Source: Betaproteobacteria bacterium (GTDB lineage Bacteria > Pseudomonadota > Gammaproteobacteria > Burkholderiales > SG8-39). From it: 57,661 bases of DNA. The notes under the pieces were generated by a model, which saw nothing but the letters and a program-made list of their open reading frames with translations, was not told the origin of the DNA and searched no databases. The stretch is from contig SCUF01000187.1 in assembly GCA_004298325.1 (NCBI GenBank), forward strand, positions 1 to 57,661, in the 5' to 3' direction. The translations under genes were made by a program, and so were the position numbers. Shown one piece after another: positions 1-8,800 of this stretch. Numbering within the stretch: position 1 is the first letter of the stretch; each line of letters opens with the position of its first letter.

Positions 1-165
1 CTCGAGCGAATAGACGTTGAGGACGAACAGGTGGAACACGGTGAAGCCGACGCACAGCACCGCGACCAGCATGGACTCCCAGCGACGCAGCTCGCGCTTG
101 TTGCCCGCGAACTCCTCCTCGGCCATCGGCGGCTGGATGACTTCCTGCGTGCTCGTCGGGCTCAT
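1..165 (-). CDS. TRAP transporter fused permease, N-terminal fragment (runs off window start)
   Basis: The 55 visible residues read MSPTSTQEVIQPP..., an acidic stretch (AEEEF), a basic patch (NKRELRRWE) and the start of a first membrane helix (SMLVAVLCVGFTVFHLFVL). This is the usual N-terminus of the large fused DctQM permease that pairs with TAXI-type binding proteins, and a TAXI protein lies 55 bases upstream on the same strand. The fused permease would be an inner-membrane Na+- or H+-driven importer. The start shown (165) sits directly after a T-tract and has no ribosome binding site. A second in-frame ATG at 126, with AGGAAG about 13 bases upstream, is an alternative. Most of the protein lies outside the window, so the family call rests on context plus the short N-terminus. 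Confidence 0.7.
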   Translation of the reverse strand, partial: MSPTSTQEVIQPPMAEEEFAGNKRELRRWESMLVAVLCVGFTVFHLFVLNVYSLE

Positions 166-166
166 G

Positions 167-200
167 AAAAAAAACCGCGCTGGCTTGCGCGCAGCGCGGT
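167..200 (-). terminator. Intrinsic terminator/attenuator between TAXI binding protein and permease
   Basis: Read on the minus strand, a perfect 9-bp stem (ACCGCGCTG/CAGCGCGGT, loop of 9) is followed by a run of eight T. It lies between the binding-protein stop (220) and the permease start (165). A hairpin here would let the periplasmic protein be made in excess over the permease, as is common in binding-protein-dependent transporters. The structure is seen; attenuation is inferred. Confidence 0.8.
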
Positions 201-219
201 CCTCGGTGGCCGGCTCTGG

Positions 220-1206
220 CTACTTGCCGATCAGGTTGGCGGGGACGTTGATGCCCTTCTCCTTGTAGTAGCGCACCGCCCCGGGGTGGAACGGCAGGAA
301 GGTGTTGCGGTTCCAGTTCTGCAGCAGCGTTTCTTTCGACGCGGCATGACCCTTCACCATCTGCGGATTGTTTTCCAGCACCGCCTTGGTGATGGCATAC
401 ACCAGGTCTTCCGGCAGGTCCTTGTGGGCGATGCCGAAGTTGAACACGCCCACGGTCTTGTGGTCTTCGGTCTGCTGCTTGTAGGTGGCCTTCGGGATCA
501 CCGAGTCCGACAGCTCGGGCAGCGCCGTCTTGAGCTTCTTGAGCTCGGCGTCGGTGAAGGTGAAGAAGCGCACCTTGTTGGTGGTCTCGAGCTCCGAGAA
601 GGCCGCGATCGGCACGCCGGCGCAGAACGGGAAGGCGTCGATCAGGCCGTCCTGCAGGTTGGCCGCCATGTCGGAGGCCTGGCCGTTGCGGATCGTGGTG
701 TCGACGCCGAGGATCTTGAAGAACATCGGGAAGTACGTGCCGCAGGTGCCGGCGCGCGGGCCGATGCCCGACTTGCGTCCCGCCAGTTCCTTCACCGACT
801 TGATGCCCGATTTTTCGAGCGCGATGAAATGGAACGGCGTGTCGTACATCGGGAAGGTGGCGCGGATGTTCTGGTACTTCTTGCCCTTGGTCCACTCGCC
901 GGTGCCGTTCCAGGCCTGCAGCGCCACGCCCATCGTGGTCATGCCCAGATCGACCTGGCGGGAATCGGTGAGGATGATGTTCTGGTTCGGGCCCTGAGTC
1001 TGCTGCGTGCTGATGGTGGTGCCGAGCTTTTCGTTCACCAGGCTCGCCCAGACCTGCCCGTAAACGAAGTACGTGCCGCCGACCGAGGCCGTGCCGAGGG
1101 TCAGCGTCTTCGGCCAGGCCGGATTGGGTTTGGGTTGCGCCCAGGCGGCGGCGGCGAGCGAGACCATGGCAAGCGCCGCGATGCAGCGGGCACTGAATTT
1201 CGTCAT
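220..1206 (-). CDS. TAXI-family TRAP transporter solute-binding protein
   Basis: This is a 328-residue periplasmic receptor. An N-terminal signal peptide (basic MTKFSARC, then an Ala/Leu core ending AAAWAQ, cleavage about residue 23) is followed by TLGTASVGGTYFVYGQVW, the family's hallmark start. Further conserved-looking stretches are SGIGPRAGTCGTYFPMFF near the middle and an acidic/aromatic C-terminus. TAXI proteins bind small organic acids or amino acids and hand them to the fused permease, whose gene follows at 165. The ligand cannot be told from the sequence. Length and domain order are normal for the family. The ATG at 1206 has a purine-rich stretch (AGGAGT) upstream and gives an intact signal peptide. 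Confidence 0.93.
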   Translation of the reverse strand: MTKFSARCIAALAMVSLAAAAWAQPKPNPAWPKTLTLGTASVGGTYFVYGQVWASLVNEKLGTTISTQQTQGPNQNIILTDSRQVDLGMTTMGVALQAWNGTGEWTKGKKYQNIRATFPMYDTPFHFIALEKSGIKSVKELAGRKSGIGPRAGTCGTYFPMFFKILGVDTTIRNGQASDMAANLQDGLIDAFPFCAGVPIAAFSELETTNKVRFFTFTDAELKKLKTALPELSDSVIPKATYKQQTEDHKTVGVFNFGIAHKDLPEDLVYAITKAVLENNPQMVKGHAASKETLLQNWNRNTFLPFHPGAVRYYKEKGINVPANLIGK

Positions 1207-1360
1207 GACGATACTCCTTCTCTTTTGCGAATAGGGCGCAGCATAGCAGAGCGCAATCCGCCTGCAAGCCCCGTGCGCGCTAGAATCGAACGGCCGTCAA
1301 GGGGCCCGTTCTGCGCGGCGCCTTGAAGGAGCGTCCCATGCAGTTGCGCCGGAGCGAGCA

Positions 1361-2257
1361 ATGAACGATTGGCTGGACGGACTGCGGCAGTCGCTGATCG
1401 CGGGGTCGGGACCCGCGCTGCGCTCGGCGCTCAACGTGCTGCTCATCCTCGTGGCCGGCTGGGTGGCGCTGTCGGTCGTCCAGCGCGCCATCCTGCGCTT
1501 TCGCGCCTTCATGGAGCTGCGCCTGCACGATGCCGAGTCGGCCAAGCGGGTCGGCACCCTGTGCCGCGTGTTCCGCCATTTCGGCTCGGTCGTGATCACG
1601 ATCGTGGCCGCGATGCTGGTGATGAACGAGCTGGGCATCTCGATCGCGCCGGTGCTCGCCACCGCAGGCGTGGCGGGCATCGCCATCGGCTTCGGCGCGC
1701 AAAGCCTGGTGAAGGACTATTTTGCCGGCTTCTTTCTGCTGCTCGAGGATCAGATCCGGCAGGGCGACGTGGTCTCGGTCGCGGGTGTCGGCGGTCTGGT
1801 GGAGGAGGTGACGCTGCGCTACGTCAGGCTGCGCGATTTCGATGGCCACGTCCACTTCGTGCCGAATGGTGAGATCAAGACCGTCACCAACCGCACGCGC
1901 GACCATGCGCAGGCGGTGATCGAAGTCGGCGTCGCGTACCGCGAGAATGCGGACGAGGCGCTCGCGGTGATGTGCGAGGTCGGCCGCGAGCTGCGCGCCG
2001 ATCCCGCGTGGCGCGCCAGGATCCTGGACGACGTCGAGATGATCGGCGTCGAGCGCTGGGCCGATTCGGCGGTGATCCTGCGCTGCCGGCTGAAGGTGGT
2101 CGGCATCGAGCAGTGGAGCGTGCGCCGCGAGTTCCTCAAGCGCCTGAAGCAGGCCTACGATGCGCGCGGCATCGAAATCCCGTTCCCGCACCTGACGCTG
2201 TACGCCGGCCAGGCGAAGGACGGCAACGCGCCGGCGTTCAGGATCGACTCGCGCTAG
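1361..2257 (+). CDS. MscS-family small-conductance mechanosensitive channel
   Basis: The 298-residue inner-membrane channel has N-terminal helices (about 20-40 and 70-95), then the pore-lining TM3 with the Gly/Ala pattern [19 protein letters not shown] (about 105-125). A beta domain follows ([20 protein letters not shown], then [19 protein letters not shown]) and an alpha/beta C-terminal domain. In this family membrane tension opens the pore and releases solutes on hypo-osmotic shock. The start is the ATG after GGAGCGAGCA. It is the first gene of a plus-strand group with the antiporter at 2267 (9 bases downstream) and ybdK. Proximity to the trehalose/glycogen operons fits an osmotic-stress role, but that is inferred. 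Confidence 0.93.
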   Translation: MNDWLDGLRQSLIAGSGPALRSALNVLLILVAGWVALSVVQRAILRFRAFMELRLHDAESAKRVGTLCRVFRHFGSVVITIVAAMLVMNELGISIAPVLATAGVAGIAIGFGAQSLVKDYFAGFFLLLEDQIRQGDVVSVAGVGGLVEEVTLRYVRLRDFDGHVHFVPNGEIKTVTNRTRDHAQAVIEVGVAYRENADEALAVMCEVGRELRADPAWRARILDDVEMIGVERWADSAVILRCRLKVVGIEQWSVRREFLKRLKQAYDARGIEIPFPHLTLYAGQAKDGNAPAFRIDSR

Positions 2258-2266
2258 CCGCGGCCC

Positions 2267-3475
2267 TTGTCCGATCTGTTCTTCCTGCCGGATCTTGCAT
2301 CGGCTGCGTCGCAGCTGCCCTGGTACGCGCTGCTCGTGCTTGCCGCCGCGCTCGCGGGCGAGGCGGTGCAGCGCTGGCTGCGGCTGCCGCGCCTGCTCGG
2401 CTGGATCGCCGTCGGCGGCGCGCTCGGCCCGCACGCGCTCGGCTTGCTCGACCAGGCGGCGCTCGACGCGCTGCAGCCCGTGCTCGACCTTGCGCTGGGC
2501 GTGGTGCTGTTCGAACTGGGGCAGCGCGTCGACCTGTCGTGGCTGCGGCGCAATCCCTGGCTGCTCGGCACCAGCCTGCTCGAAAGCGCGTTCGCGTTCG
2601 CCGCCATGTTCGCGGTTCTGCTCGCCCTCGAGGTAACGCCGTTGCTGGCCGCCGTGGCAGCGGCCATCGGCATTTCGACGGCGCCCGCGGTCGTGCTCAG
2701 CGTTACGCGCGACCTGCGCGCGCAGGGGCAGGTCACCGAACGCGCCCTGCTGCTGACCGCGCTCAACTGCGCGTACGCCTACGTCGCGGTCAGCGTGCTG
2801 CTCGCCTGGCTGGCGCGCGAGTACGCCGCCAACTGGCGCATTATCGTGCTGCATCCCCTGTACCTGATCTTCGGTTCGCTCGCGCTCGCCGCCGCGTTCG
2901 CCGGCGGGGCGCTCGGACTGCTGCGCCTGCTGGGCCGGCGCCGCGACGCCCAGTTCCTGTGCGTGCTCGCGCTGGTGGTGCTCGCCGTCTGGGCGGCGGC
3001 CACGCTCAATCTGCCGGTCGCGCTGGCGCTGCTCGGCTTCGGCGCCGCGATCCGCATGCTCGACCGGCGACGCCTGTTCGTGTCGCTCGATTTCGGGCGC
3101 GTCGGCGCGATCCTGCTGATCCTGCTGTTCGCGATCATGGCTGCGAGACTCGAGTGGGCGCTGGTTCCCGCCGGGATCGTGGCCGGGGGCGTGCTGGTCG
3201 CGGCGCGCTTCGCCGGCAAGGCGCTGGGCGTGCTGGCGTTGGCGCCGCTCGCCGGGTTGCCGCTGCGCAAGGCCTCGCTGCTGGCGCTCGCGCTCACGCC
3301 GATGTCCGGGGTCGCCCTGGTCCTGGTGCACGACACGTCCCGGCTGTATCCGCAGTTCGGCCCGGGTCTCGCGGCGATCGTGGTGGCGGCGATCGCGATG
3401 CTGGAGCTGCTCGGGCCGCTGTGCGCGCACTTTGCGCTGGTGCGCGCGGGCGAAGCGGCGGACGAAGGTCGCTGA
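2267..3475 (+). CDS. Cation:proton antiporter (CPA2/Kef-like membrane domain)
   Basis: The 402-residue protein is nearly all membrane helix (about 12 segments). The N-terminus has [20 protein letters not shown], followed by [18 protein letters not shown] and the ATPLL...[16 protein letters not shown] stretch that resembles the ion-binding crossover region of CPA2 exchangers. It lacks the C-terminal TrkA/RCK nucleotide-binding domains of KefB/KefC, so it is a bare membrane unit. The family exchanges Na+ or K+ for H+. The start is TTG, 9 bases after the mscS stop, so translation is probably coupled. The C-terminus ends 2 bases before the next start. Ion specificity is unknown. Confidence 0.88.
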   Translation: MSDLFFLPDLASAASQLPWYALLVLAAALAGEAVQRWLRLPRLLGWIAVGGALGPHALGLLDQAALDALQPVLDLALGVVLFELGQRVDLSWLRRNPWLLGTSLLESAFAFAAMFAVLLALEVTPLLAAVAAAIGISTAPAVVLSVTRDLRAQGQVTERALLLTALNCAYAYVAVSVLLAWLAREYAANWRIIVLHPLYLIFGSLALAAAFAGGALGLLRLLGRRRDAQFLCVLALVVLAVWAAATLNLPVALALLGFGAAIRMLDRRRLFVSLDFGRVGAILLILLFAIMAARLEWALVPAGIVAGGVLVAARFAGKALGVLALAPLAGLPLRKASLLALALTPMSGVALVLVHDTSRLYPQFGPGLAAIVVAAIAMLELLGPLCAHFALVRAGEAADEGR

Positions 3476-3477
3476 GC

Positions 3478-4596
3478 GTGGAGCGGCTCGCTTTCAAGCC
3501 ATCGGCACCGCTCACGATGGGCGTCGAGCTGGAGCTGCAGCTCGTCAACTCGCGCGACTGCGATCTGACGCGCGCGGCGTCCGACCTGCTGTCGCAGGTG
3601 GCGAAGCGCGCCCATCCGGGCGAGATCAAGCCCGAGATCACCGAAAGCATGATCGAGGTGAGCACCGGCGTTCACGTGCGCTACGACACCCTGACGCAGG
3701 AACTGCGCGCGATTCGCGGTGTCCTGCTGGAGGTGGCGGAGAAACTGAACGTGGGTGTGTGCGGGGGCGGCGCGCATCCCTTCCAGCACTGGAGCGATCG
3801 CCGCATCATGGATGCGCCGCGCATGAAGCACGTCTCGCAGCTCTACGGCTACCTCGCCAAGCAGTTCACCGTGTTCGGCCAGCACGTGCATATCGGCTGC
3901 CCCGACGGCGACGCCGCGCTCTACCTGCTGCATGCGGTGTCGCGCTACATTCCGCACCTGATCGCGCTGTCGGCCGCCTCGCCGTACTACCAGGGTGTGG
4001 ATACCGCGTTCGAATCCTCCCGCCTCAATGCCGTGTTCGCGTTTCCGCTCTCGGGCCGTGCGCCGTTCGTGCAGACCTGGGACGATTTCAACGCCTATTT
4101 CGGCAAGCTGAGCAGTGCCGGAATCGTCGACAGCATGAAGGATTTCTACTGGGACATCCGGCCCAAGCCCGAGTTCGGCACGATCGAGATCCGGGTCTGC
4201 GACACGCCGCTCACGGTGGAGCGCGCCGCCGCGCTCGCCGCCTACGCGCAGGCGCTGGCGCGCTGGCTGCTGGTCGAGCGGCCGCACCGCATCGCCGAGG
4301 ATCTGTACCTCGCCTACACCTACAACCGCTTTCAGGCGTGCCGCTTCGGCCTGGGCGGCGAGTTCGTCGATCCGGTGGCCGGCACCCGGCGCGGCATCGG
4401 CGAGGAGGTGCTGGCGACGCTCGAAGCGCTCGCAGTGCACGCGCGCGAGCTCGGGTCCGAGGCGGCGCTCGGCGAGATCGAGTCGATCGTGCGCCAGGGC
4501 AACGACGCGCGCTGGATGCGCGAGCGCTTCGCCGACAGCCGCTCGCTGCCCGACCTGGTCTGGCGCCAGGTCGAGCGACTGCGCGCCCGCGCGTGA
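3478..4596 (+). CDS. ybdK: YbdK-type carboxylate-amine ligase (glutamate-cysteine ligase family 2)
   Basis: The 372-residue cytosolic enzyme starts with GTG two bases after the antiporter stop. Family signatures are [13 protein letters not shown] at the N-terminus (the Glu residues bind Mg-ATP), [26 protein letters not shown], the [20 protein letters not shown] stretch and [17 protein letters not shown]. YbdK proteins have weak gamma-glutamylcysteine synthetase activity in vitro; their true amine substrate is usually unknown. Length matches the family. Its last 265 bases lie opposite the 3' end of the minus-strand gene ending at 4332. Being co-oriented and tightly spaced with the channel and antiporter suggests one transcript. 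Confidence 0.9.
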   Translation: MERLAFKPSAPLTMGVELELQLVNSRDCDLTRAASDLLSQVAKRAHPGEIKPEITESMIEVSTGVHVRYDTLTQELRAIRGVLLEVAEKLNVGVCGGGAHPFQHWSDRRIMDAPRMKHVSQLYGYLAKQFTVFGQHVHIGCPDGDAALYLLHAVSRYIPHLIALSAASPYYQGVDTAFESSRLNAVFAFPLSGRAPFVQTWDDFNAYFGKLSSAGIVDSMKDFYWDIRPKPEFGTIEIRVCDTPLTVERAAALAAYAQALARWLLVERPHRIAEDLYLAYTYNRFQACRFGLGGEFVDPVAGTRRGIGEEVLATLEALAVHARELGSEAALGEIESIVRQGNDARWMRERFADSRSLPDLVWRQVERLRARA

Positions 4597-5828
4597 GTCT
4601 CGGCGACTCCGTGCCCGCGCGACTGCAGCGCGTGCAGCGCGATCAGGAATGCCGCGGCGTTCCACGACTGACCCGGCATTCCGCGCGGCGCCAGGCTGCG
4701 GCCGTGCAGCCATTCGCTGAAGCGCCAGCGGCCGAGCGCGTTCGCCCGGGCAAGCGCCGCGAGGTCCTGCGCGGCTCGCCGGCGCCGCCCGTTCGCAGCC
4801 AGCGCCGCGACCCAGAAGCCGCCGATCATCGGCCACACGCCGCCGTTGTGATACTGCCAGGCGAGGTTCTGGCCGTGTCGCGCCATGTACGGCCGCCAGA
4901 GCAGATGCGCGTCGGTGATCGGGCTGCAGGTCGCCCGAACGGGATAGGGCGCGGCGACGCGGGCCCGCTCGAGCGCATCGAGCGTGCGCCGGGCGGCGGC
5001 CGGATCCGCGAGCCCGCACAGGACGGCGAGCAGATTGCCGTACACGTCGCCCTCGTCGCCGAAGAAACCGAAGTTGACGAAGCTGAGGTAGAGCGCGCGG
5101 TTGCGCGCCCCGCGCCGTGCGCTGCGCATCAGCAGTCGGGCGCGGCGGTACTCGGCGAGGCCGGTGGAGAACGGGTGGAACAGCTGGTTGGCGTTGCGCC
5201 GCGTCGCCGCCGCCTGCGGCAGGCGGTACAGCCGCTTCACCAGATACCAGAGCGCGTTCGTGTAGAGCACGAACCCGGAGCGCGGCATGATGTCCGCCCA
5301 GTCGCTCGCTTCGTTCTGCTGCAGCAGGCGGAAGCGCTGGTGCTCCTGGCAGGCAAGCCAGTCGAGCGCGCGGCGCTGCCGCGCCGCGAGGCGCGTGCCG
5401 CGGCGAACCAGGCGCGCGCGTGCGAGGCACGCGGTCGCGATCAGCCACCACAGCGTGGCGTCGATACAGCCGAGATACCAGAAATCCGCCTCGCGGCCGC
5501 CGGTTGCGACGAACTTGGGAATCTGGCCGTTGGCCGCCTGATGCGCGGCGAGCGTCAGCAGGCCGCGCGCGGCCGAGCGCTCGAGCGCGGCGTCGCCGGA
5601 GAGCGCCATGCCGATGGCGCAGATCGCCGCGTCGCGGCCGAACACCGCCTCGTAGCTGCGTCGCGCGGCGCCGGCGCCGCGCGACGCCGCGAGAATTCCC
5701 GCGCCTGACAGGTTGCGCCGGAGCAGCGCGACGGCCCGCCGGCGGCAGCGCTCGATCAGCGCGCGATCCTCGGGGCTCAGCGCGTCGAGCGCCGAACGGC
5801 CGGCGACGCGCCGACGCGCCCTAGCCAC
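4332..5828 (-). CDS. Predicted (alpha/alpha)6-barrel glucosidase, GH100/debranching-enzyme-like
   Basis: The 498-residue ORF starts with GTG at 5828, overlapping the treY stop by 8 bases. Residues about 45-400 look like an alpha-toroid glycosidase: [60 protein letters not shown] (the Asp of DWAD a candidate catalytic acid), [17 protein letters not shown] and [15 protein letters not shown]. These resemble GH100 invertases and the C-terminal domain of amylo-alpha-1,6-glucosidases. As last gene of the glgX-treZ-malQ/treY operon it most likely acts on alpha-glucan or trehalose-type substrates, but the substrate is not shown. The last roughly 88 residues are low-complexity Arg/Ser-rich sequence lying antisense to ybdK, so the original stop may have been lost or shifted. 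No signal peptide is seen. Confidence 0.65.
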   Translation of the reverse strand: MARARRRVAGRSALDALSPEDRALIERCRRRAVALLRRNLSGAGILAASRGAGAARRSYEAVFGRDAAICAIGMALSGDAALERSAARGLLTLAAHQAANGQIPKFVATGGREADFWYLGCIDATLWWLIATACLARARLVRRGTRLAARQRRALDWLACQEHQRFRLLQQNEASDWADIMPRSGFVLYTNALWYLVKRLYRLPQAAATRRNANQLFHPFSTGLAEYRRARLLMRSARRGARNRALYLSFVNFGFFGDEGDVYGNLLAVLCGLADPAAARRTLDALERARVAAPYPVRATCSPITDAHLLWRPYMARHGQNLAWQYHNGGVWPMIGGFWVAALAANGRRRRAAQDLAALARANALGRWRFSEWLHGRSLAPRGMPGQSWNAAAFLIALHALQSRGHGVAETHARARSRSTWRQTRSGSERLSAKRSRIQRASLPWRTIDSISPSAASDPSSRACTASASSVASTSSPMPRRVPATGSTNSPPRPKRHA

Positions 5829-8800
5829 CGGCCGCGCCGCGCGCCGGCGGTCCGAAACGCAGCAGCGCCACGGGCAGGTGGCGCAAGGCGTCCGCGATGC
5901 GCAGCGGCGCATCGCACGGCCGCGTCTCCTCGGGTGCCAGAACGTCGTGCAGTTGCGTTCCCGGCGGCAGGAAGGAAAGATCGAGCACGCAGTCGCGCCA
6001 GGCCGCCGCACCGAGCGGCGCCATGCCCGGCGCGAGGCCGAGCGAGGCGAAGAACCGGCCTGCAATCGCGATGAGGCCTTCGTCCCCAGCGCGCCGCGCG
6101 AATGCGATCACGTGCCGGTTGCGCTCGCCGGCGGCGGCAAGCGGCACGTACGCGGCGCCGGCGAACAGCTCCGGCCGGTCGCGGCGCAGCGCGAGGCAGC
6201 GCCACGCAACCCAGAGCTTGGCGCGGCCGTCGTGCGGGGTCGCGAGCATTTCGCGCAGACCCTCGGACTGCGCCTGCGCCGGCGCGGCGGCGAGCTGCTC
6301 GAGCGCCTGCAGCAGCGCGCTGCGATGGGCGAAGTCCACCGGGCGCCGGTTGTCCGGATCCACCAGCGACAGGTCGATCAGTTCGGTGCCCTGGTAGGTG
6401 TCGGGCACGCCGGGCGAGGCGTGCTTGACGAGCGTCTGCGAGAGGCTGTTGAGCGCGCCGTACCACGCCAGCACCGCCGCCTGCGCGCGAAGGTCTTCGA
6501 GGAACGGGTTGGCGCGGGAACTGTCGAGCAGCGCCTGCACGAACCCGCACAGCGCCTGCTCGTACTCCTCGTTGCGGGTGATCCAGCTGGTGGCGTGCTT
6601 CGCCTCGCGTGCGGCCTTCAGCAGGTATTGCTCGATGCGGGCCCGATAGTCCGCCAGCCCCGCCTCGTCAAGCGGGTCCGCCGGGAACGTGCCGAGCAGC
6701 GTCTGGTAGAACAGGTACTGCTCGCTGGGCGTCGGCGCCGTTTCATCGTGGACGCGGCGCAGCCGGGCGCGATTCAGCGTGCGCCAGCGCGCCAGCAGCA
6801 GGCGCCACGCGGCGGGCGTCTCCGACAGGACGTTGATCCTCTGGCGCACGTCCTCGGCGCGCTTGTTGTCGTGCGTCGAGGTCGCGAGCAGCGTGTGCGG
6901 CCAGTGCGCGGCGCGATCGGCGCTCGCGCCGTGGAACGCGCGCAGCGTGATGCCGAACGCGTCCGGGTCCGAGCCGACCTCGTTCAGCGACGCCAGCCGG
7001 TTGTAGACGTAGAACGCAGTGTCCTCGACGCCCTTCGCCGCCACCGGCGCGGTGAACTGCTGGAATTTCATCGCGAAACGCCGCATCTGCGCGGCCAGCG
7101 CGGCAGGCGCTCCCGCAGCCGCCTGCCCGAGCAGCGCCGCGCGCACGAACTCGAGGATCGAGGTATCGGCTGCGCTGCTGCGCCGCCTGGCGCGCGCCAC
7201 CGCCCAGTGGATGAAGCGCCGGTCCTGCGCCGAGACGCGGCGCCCGATGTAGGTGCGGTACACGGGCATGCACGCCGCGATCTCGGCGAGCGCCTGGCGC
7301 AGCGTGTTGAAGGTGTGGTCGCGCGTGCGCCGGTCGGCGCGCGCGATGCGCAGCAGTTCGGCCGCGAGCACCGTCAGCTCGGCGGCAAGCGCATGGCGCG
7401 CGATCGCGCGCCGTCCACGGTAGGCGGCCTCCTCGAAGTCGGACGCCAGGCCGCTGAACCGGCGCCAGACGCGGTCGATGCGATCGCGCGACTGGCCGTC
7501 GACGAACAGGCCGTTCACCACGGCGGCGAAGCGATAGCCGGTGGTGCCGTGCACGGCCCAGCGCTCGGGCACGCGCTCGTGCGCCGCGGCGATCTTCTCG
7601 GCGACGACGTACAGCGGCCGCGGCCGGCGGCCATCGGGCGCGCGTTCCGGCAGTTCGATCCCGGCGCGCCCGGCGTAGGCGCGCTGCAGGCGCTTGAAGT
7701 ATTGCTCGGGGTCGTACAGGCCGTCGGGATGGTCGATGCGCAGCCCCTGCGCGATGTCCGCGGCGCACAGCTCGAGCGGCAGCGCGTGCGTCGCCTCGAA
7801 CACGACCGCCTCCTCGGTGCGCAGGGCGGCGAGGTCATTGACATCGAAGAACCGGCGGTAGTTGATTTCGTCGGAGGCGACGCGCCAGAAGGCGAGGCGG
7901 TAGGCCTGCGCCTCGAGCAATGCATGCATCGCGTCGCGCGCCGCATCGTGCGCGCCGCCGCCCACCTCCGCCGCGGCCGCCGCGATCGCCGATGCCGCTT
8001 CCGGGTGCGCGCGCGCCAGCTGCGCGAGCCGCGCCTGCAACGCGGCGGCCTCGCGCACCCGCTCCGCCGCGGCGCGTTCGCCGGCGTCGCGCGGCGGCAG
8101 CCGCCCGAATGCGGCAGCGAGGTTCGAGCATTCGTCGCGCGCGGCGGGCGCGGCGCCGGTATCGAGCAATGCTCCGGCGCGCTCGAGCAGCGGCGCATAG
8201 CCGCGCGGGTCGGTTGCGAAGCGATGCTCGTGGTAGCACACCACGAGACGGCCCGATTCGGGCACGAAGGCGAGGACCAGCTCGCCGCGCGCGAGTACTT
8301 CGCCGTAGTGGTCGCCGAGGAACGGCAGCAGCACCTTGTCCTTCAGTTCGGGGTCCACCGGGGACCAATCGATGTCGAAGAAGTTCGCGTACGGCGACGC
8401 CGGGCCGTGCTCGAGGACGTGCATCCACCAGCGGTTGTCGCTGCCGATGCCCATGTGGTTGGGCACGATATCGAGGATCAGCCCCATGCCGTGCGCGCGC
8501 AGCGCCGCCGCGAGGCGCTCGAGCGCCTCGCGGCCGCCCAGCTCCGGGTTGATCTCGCCGTGGTCGACGATGTCGTAACCGTGCCGGCTTCCCGGGCGCG
8601 CGCTCAGCAGCGGCGAGCAGTAGAGGTGGCTCACCCCGAGCCGCGCAAGGTAGGGCACGGTCGCGGCCGCGTCGTCCAGCGTGAACTCGCGGTGCAGCTG
8701 CACGCGATAGGTGGCGCGCGGGATCTGCGCCTGCGCCCGTGCGCGCTGGGGCGAAGCGGGCTGCGGGCGTTGCGCGCGCAGCCGGTGCGCGCAGGCCGCG

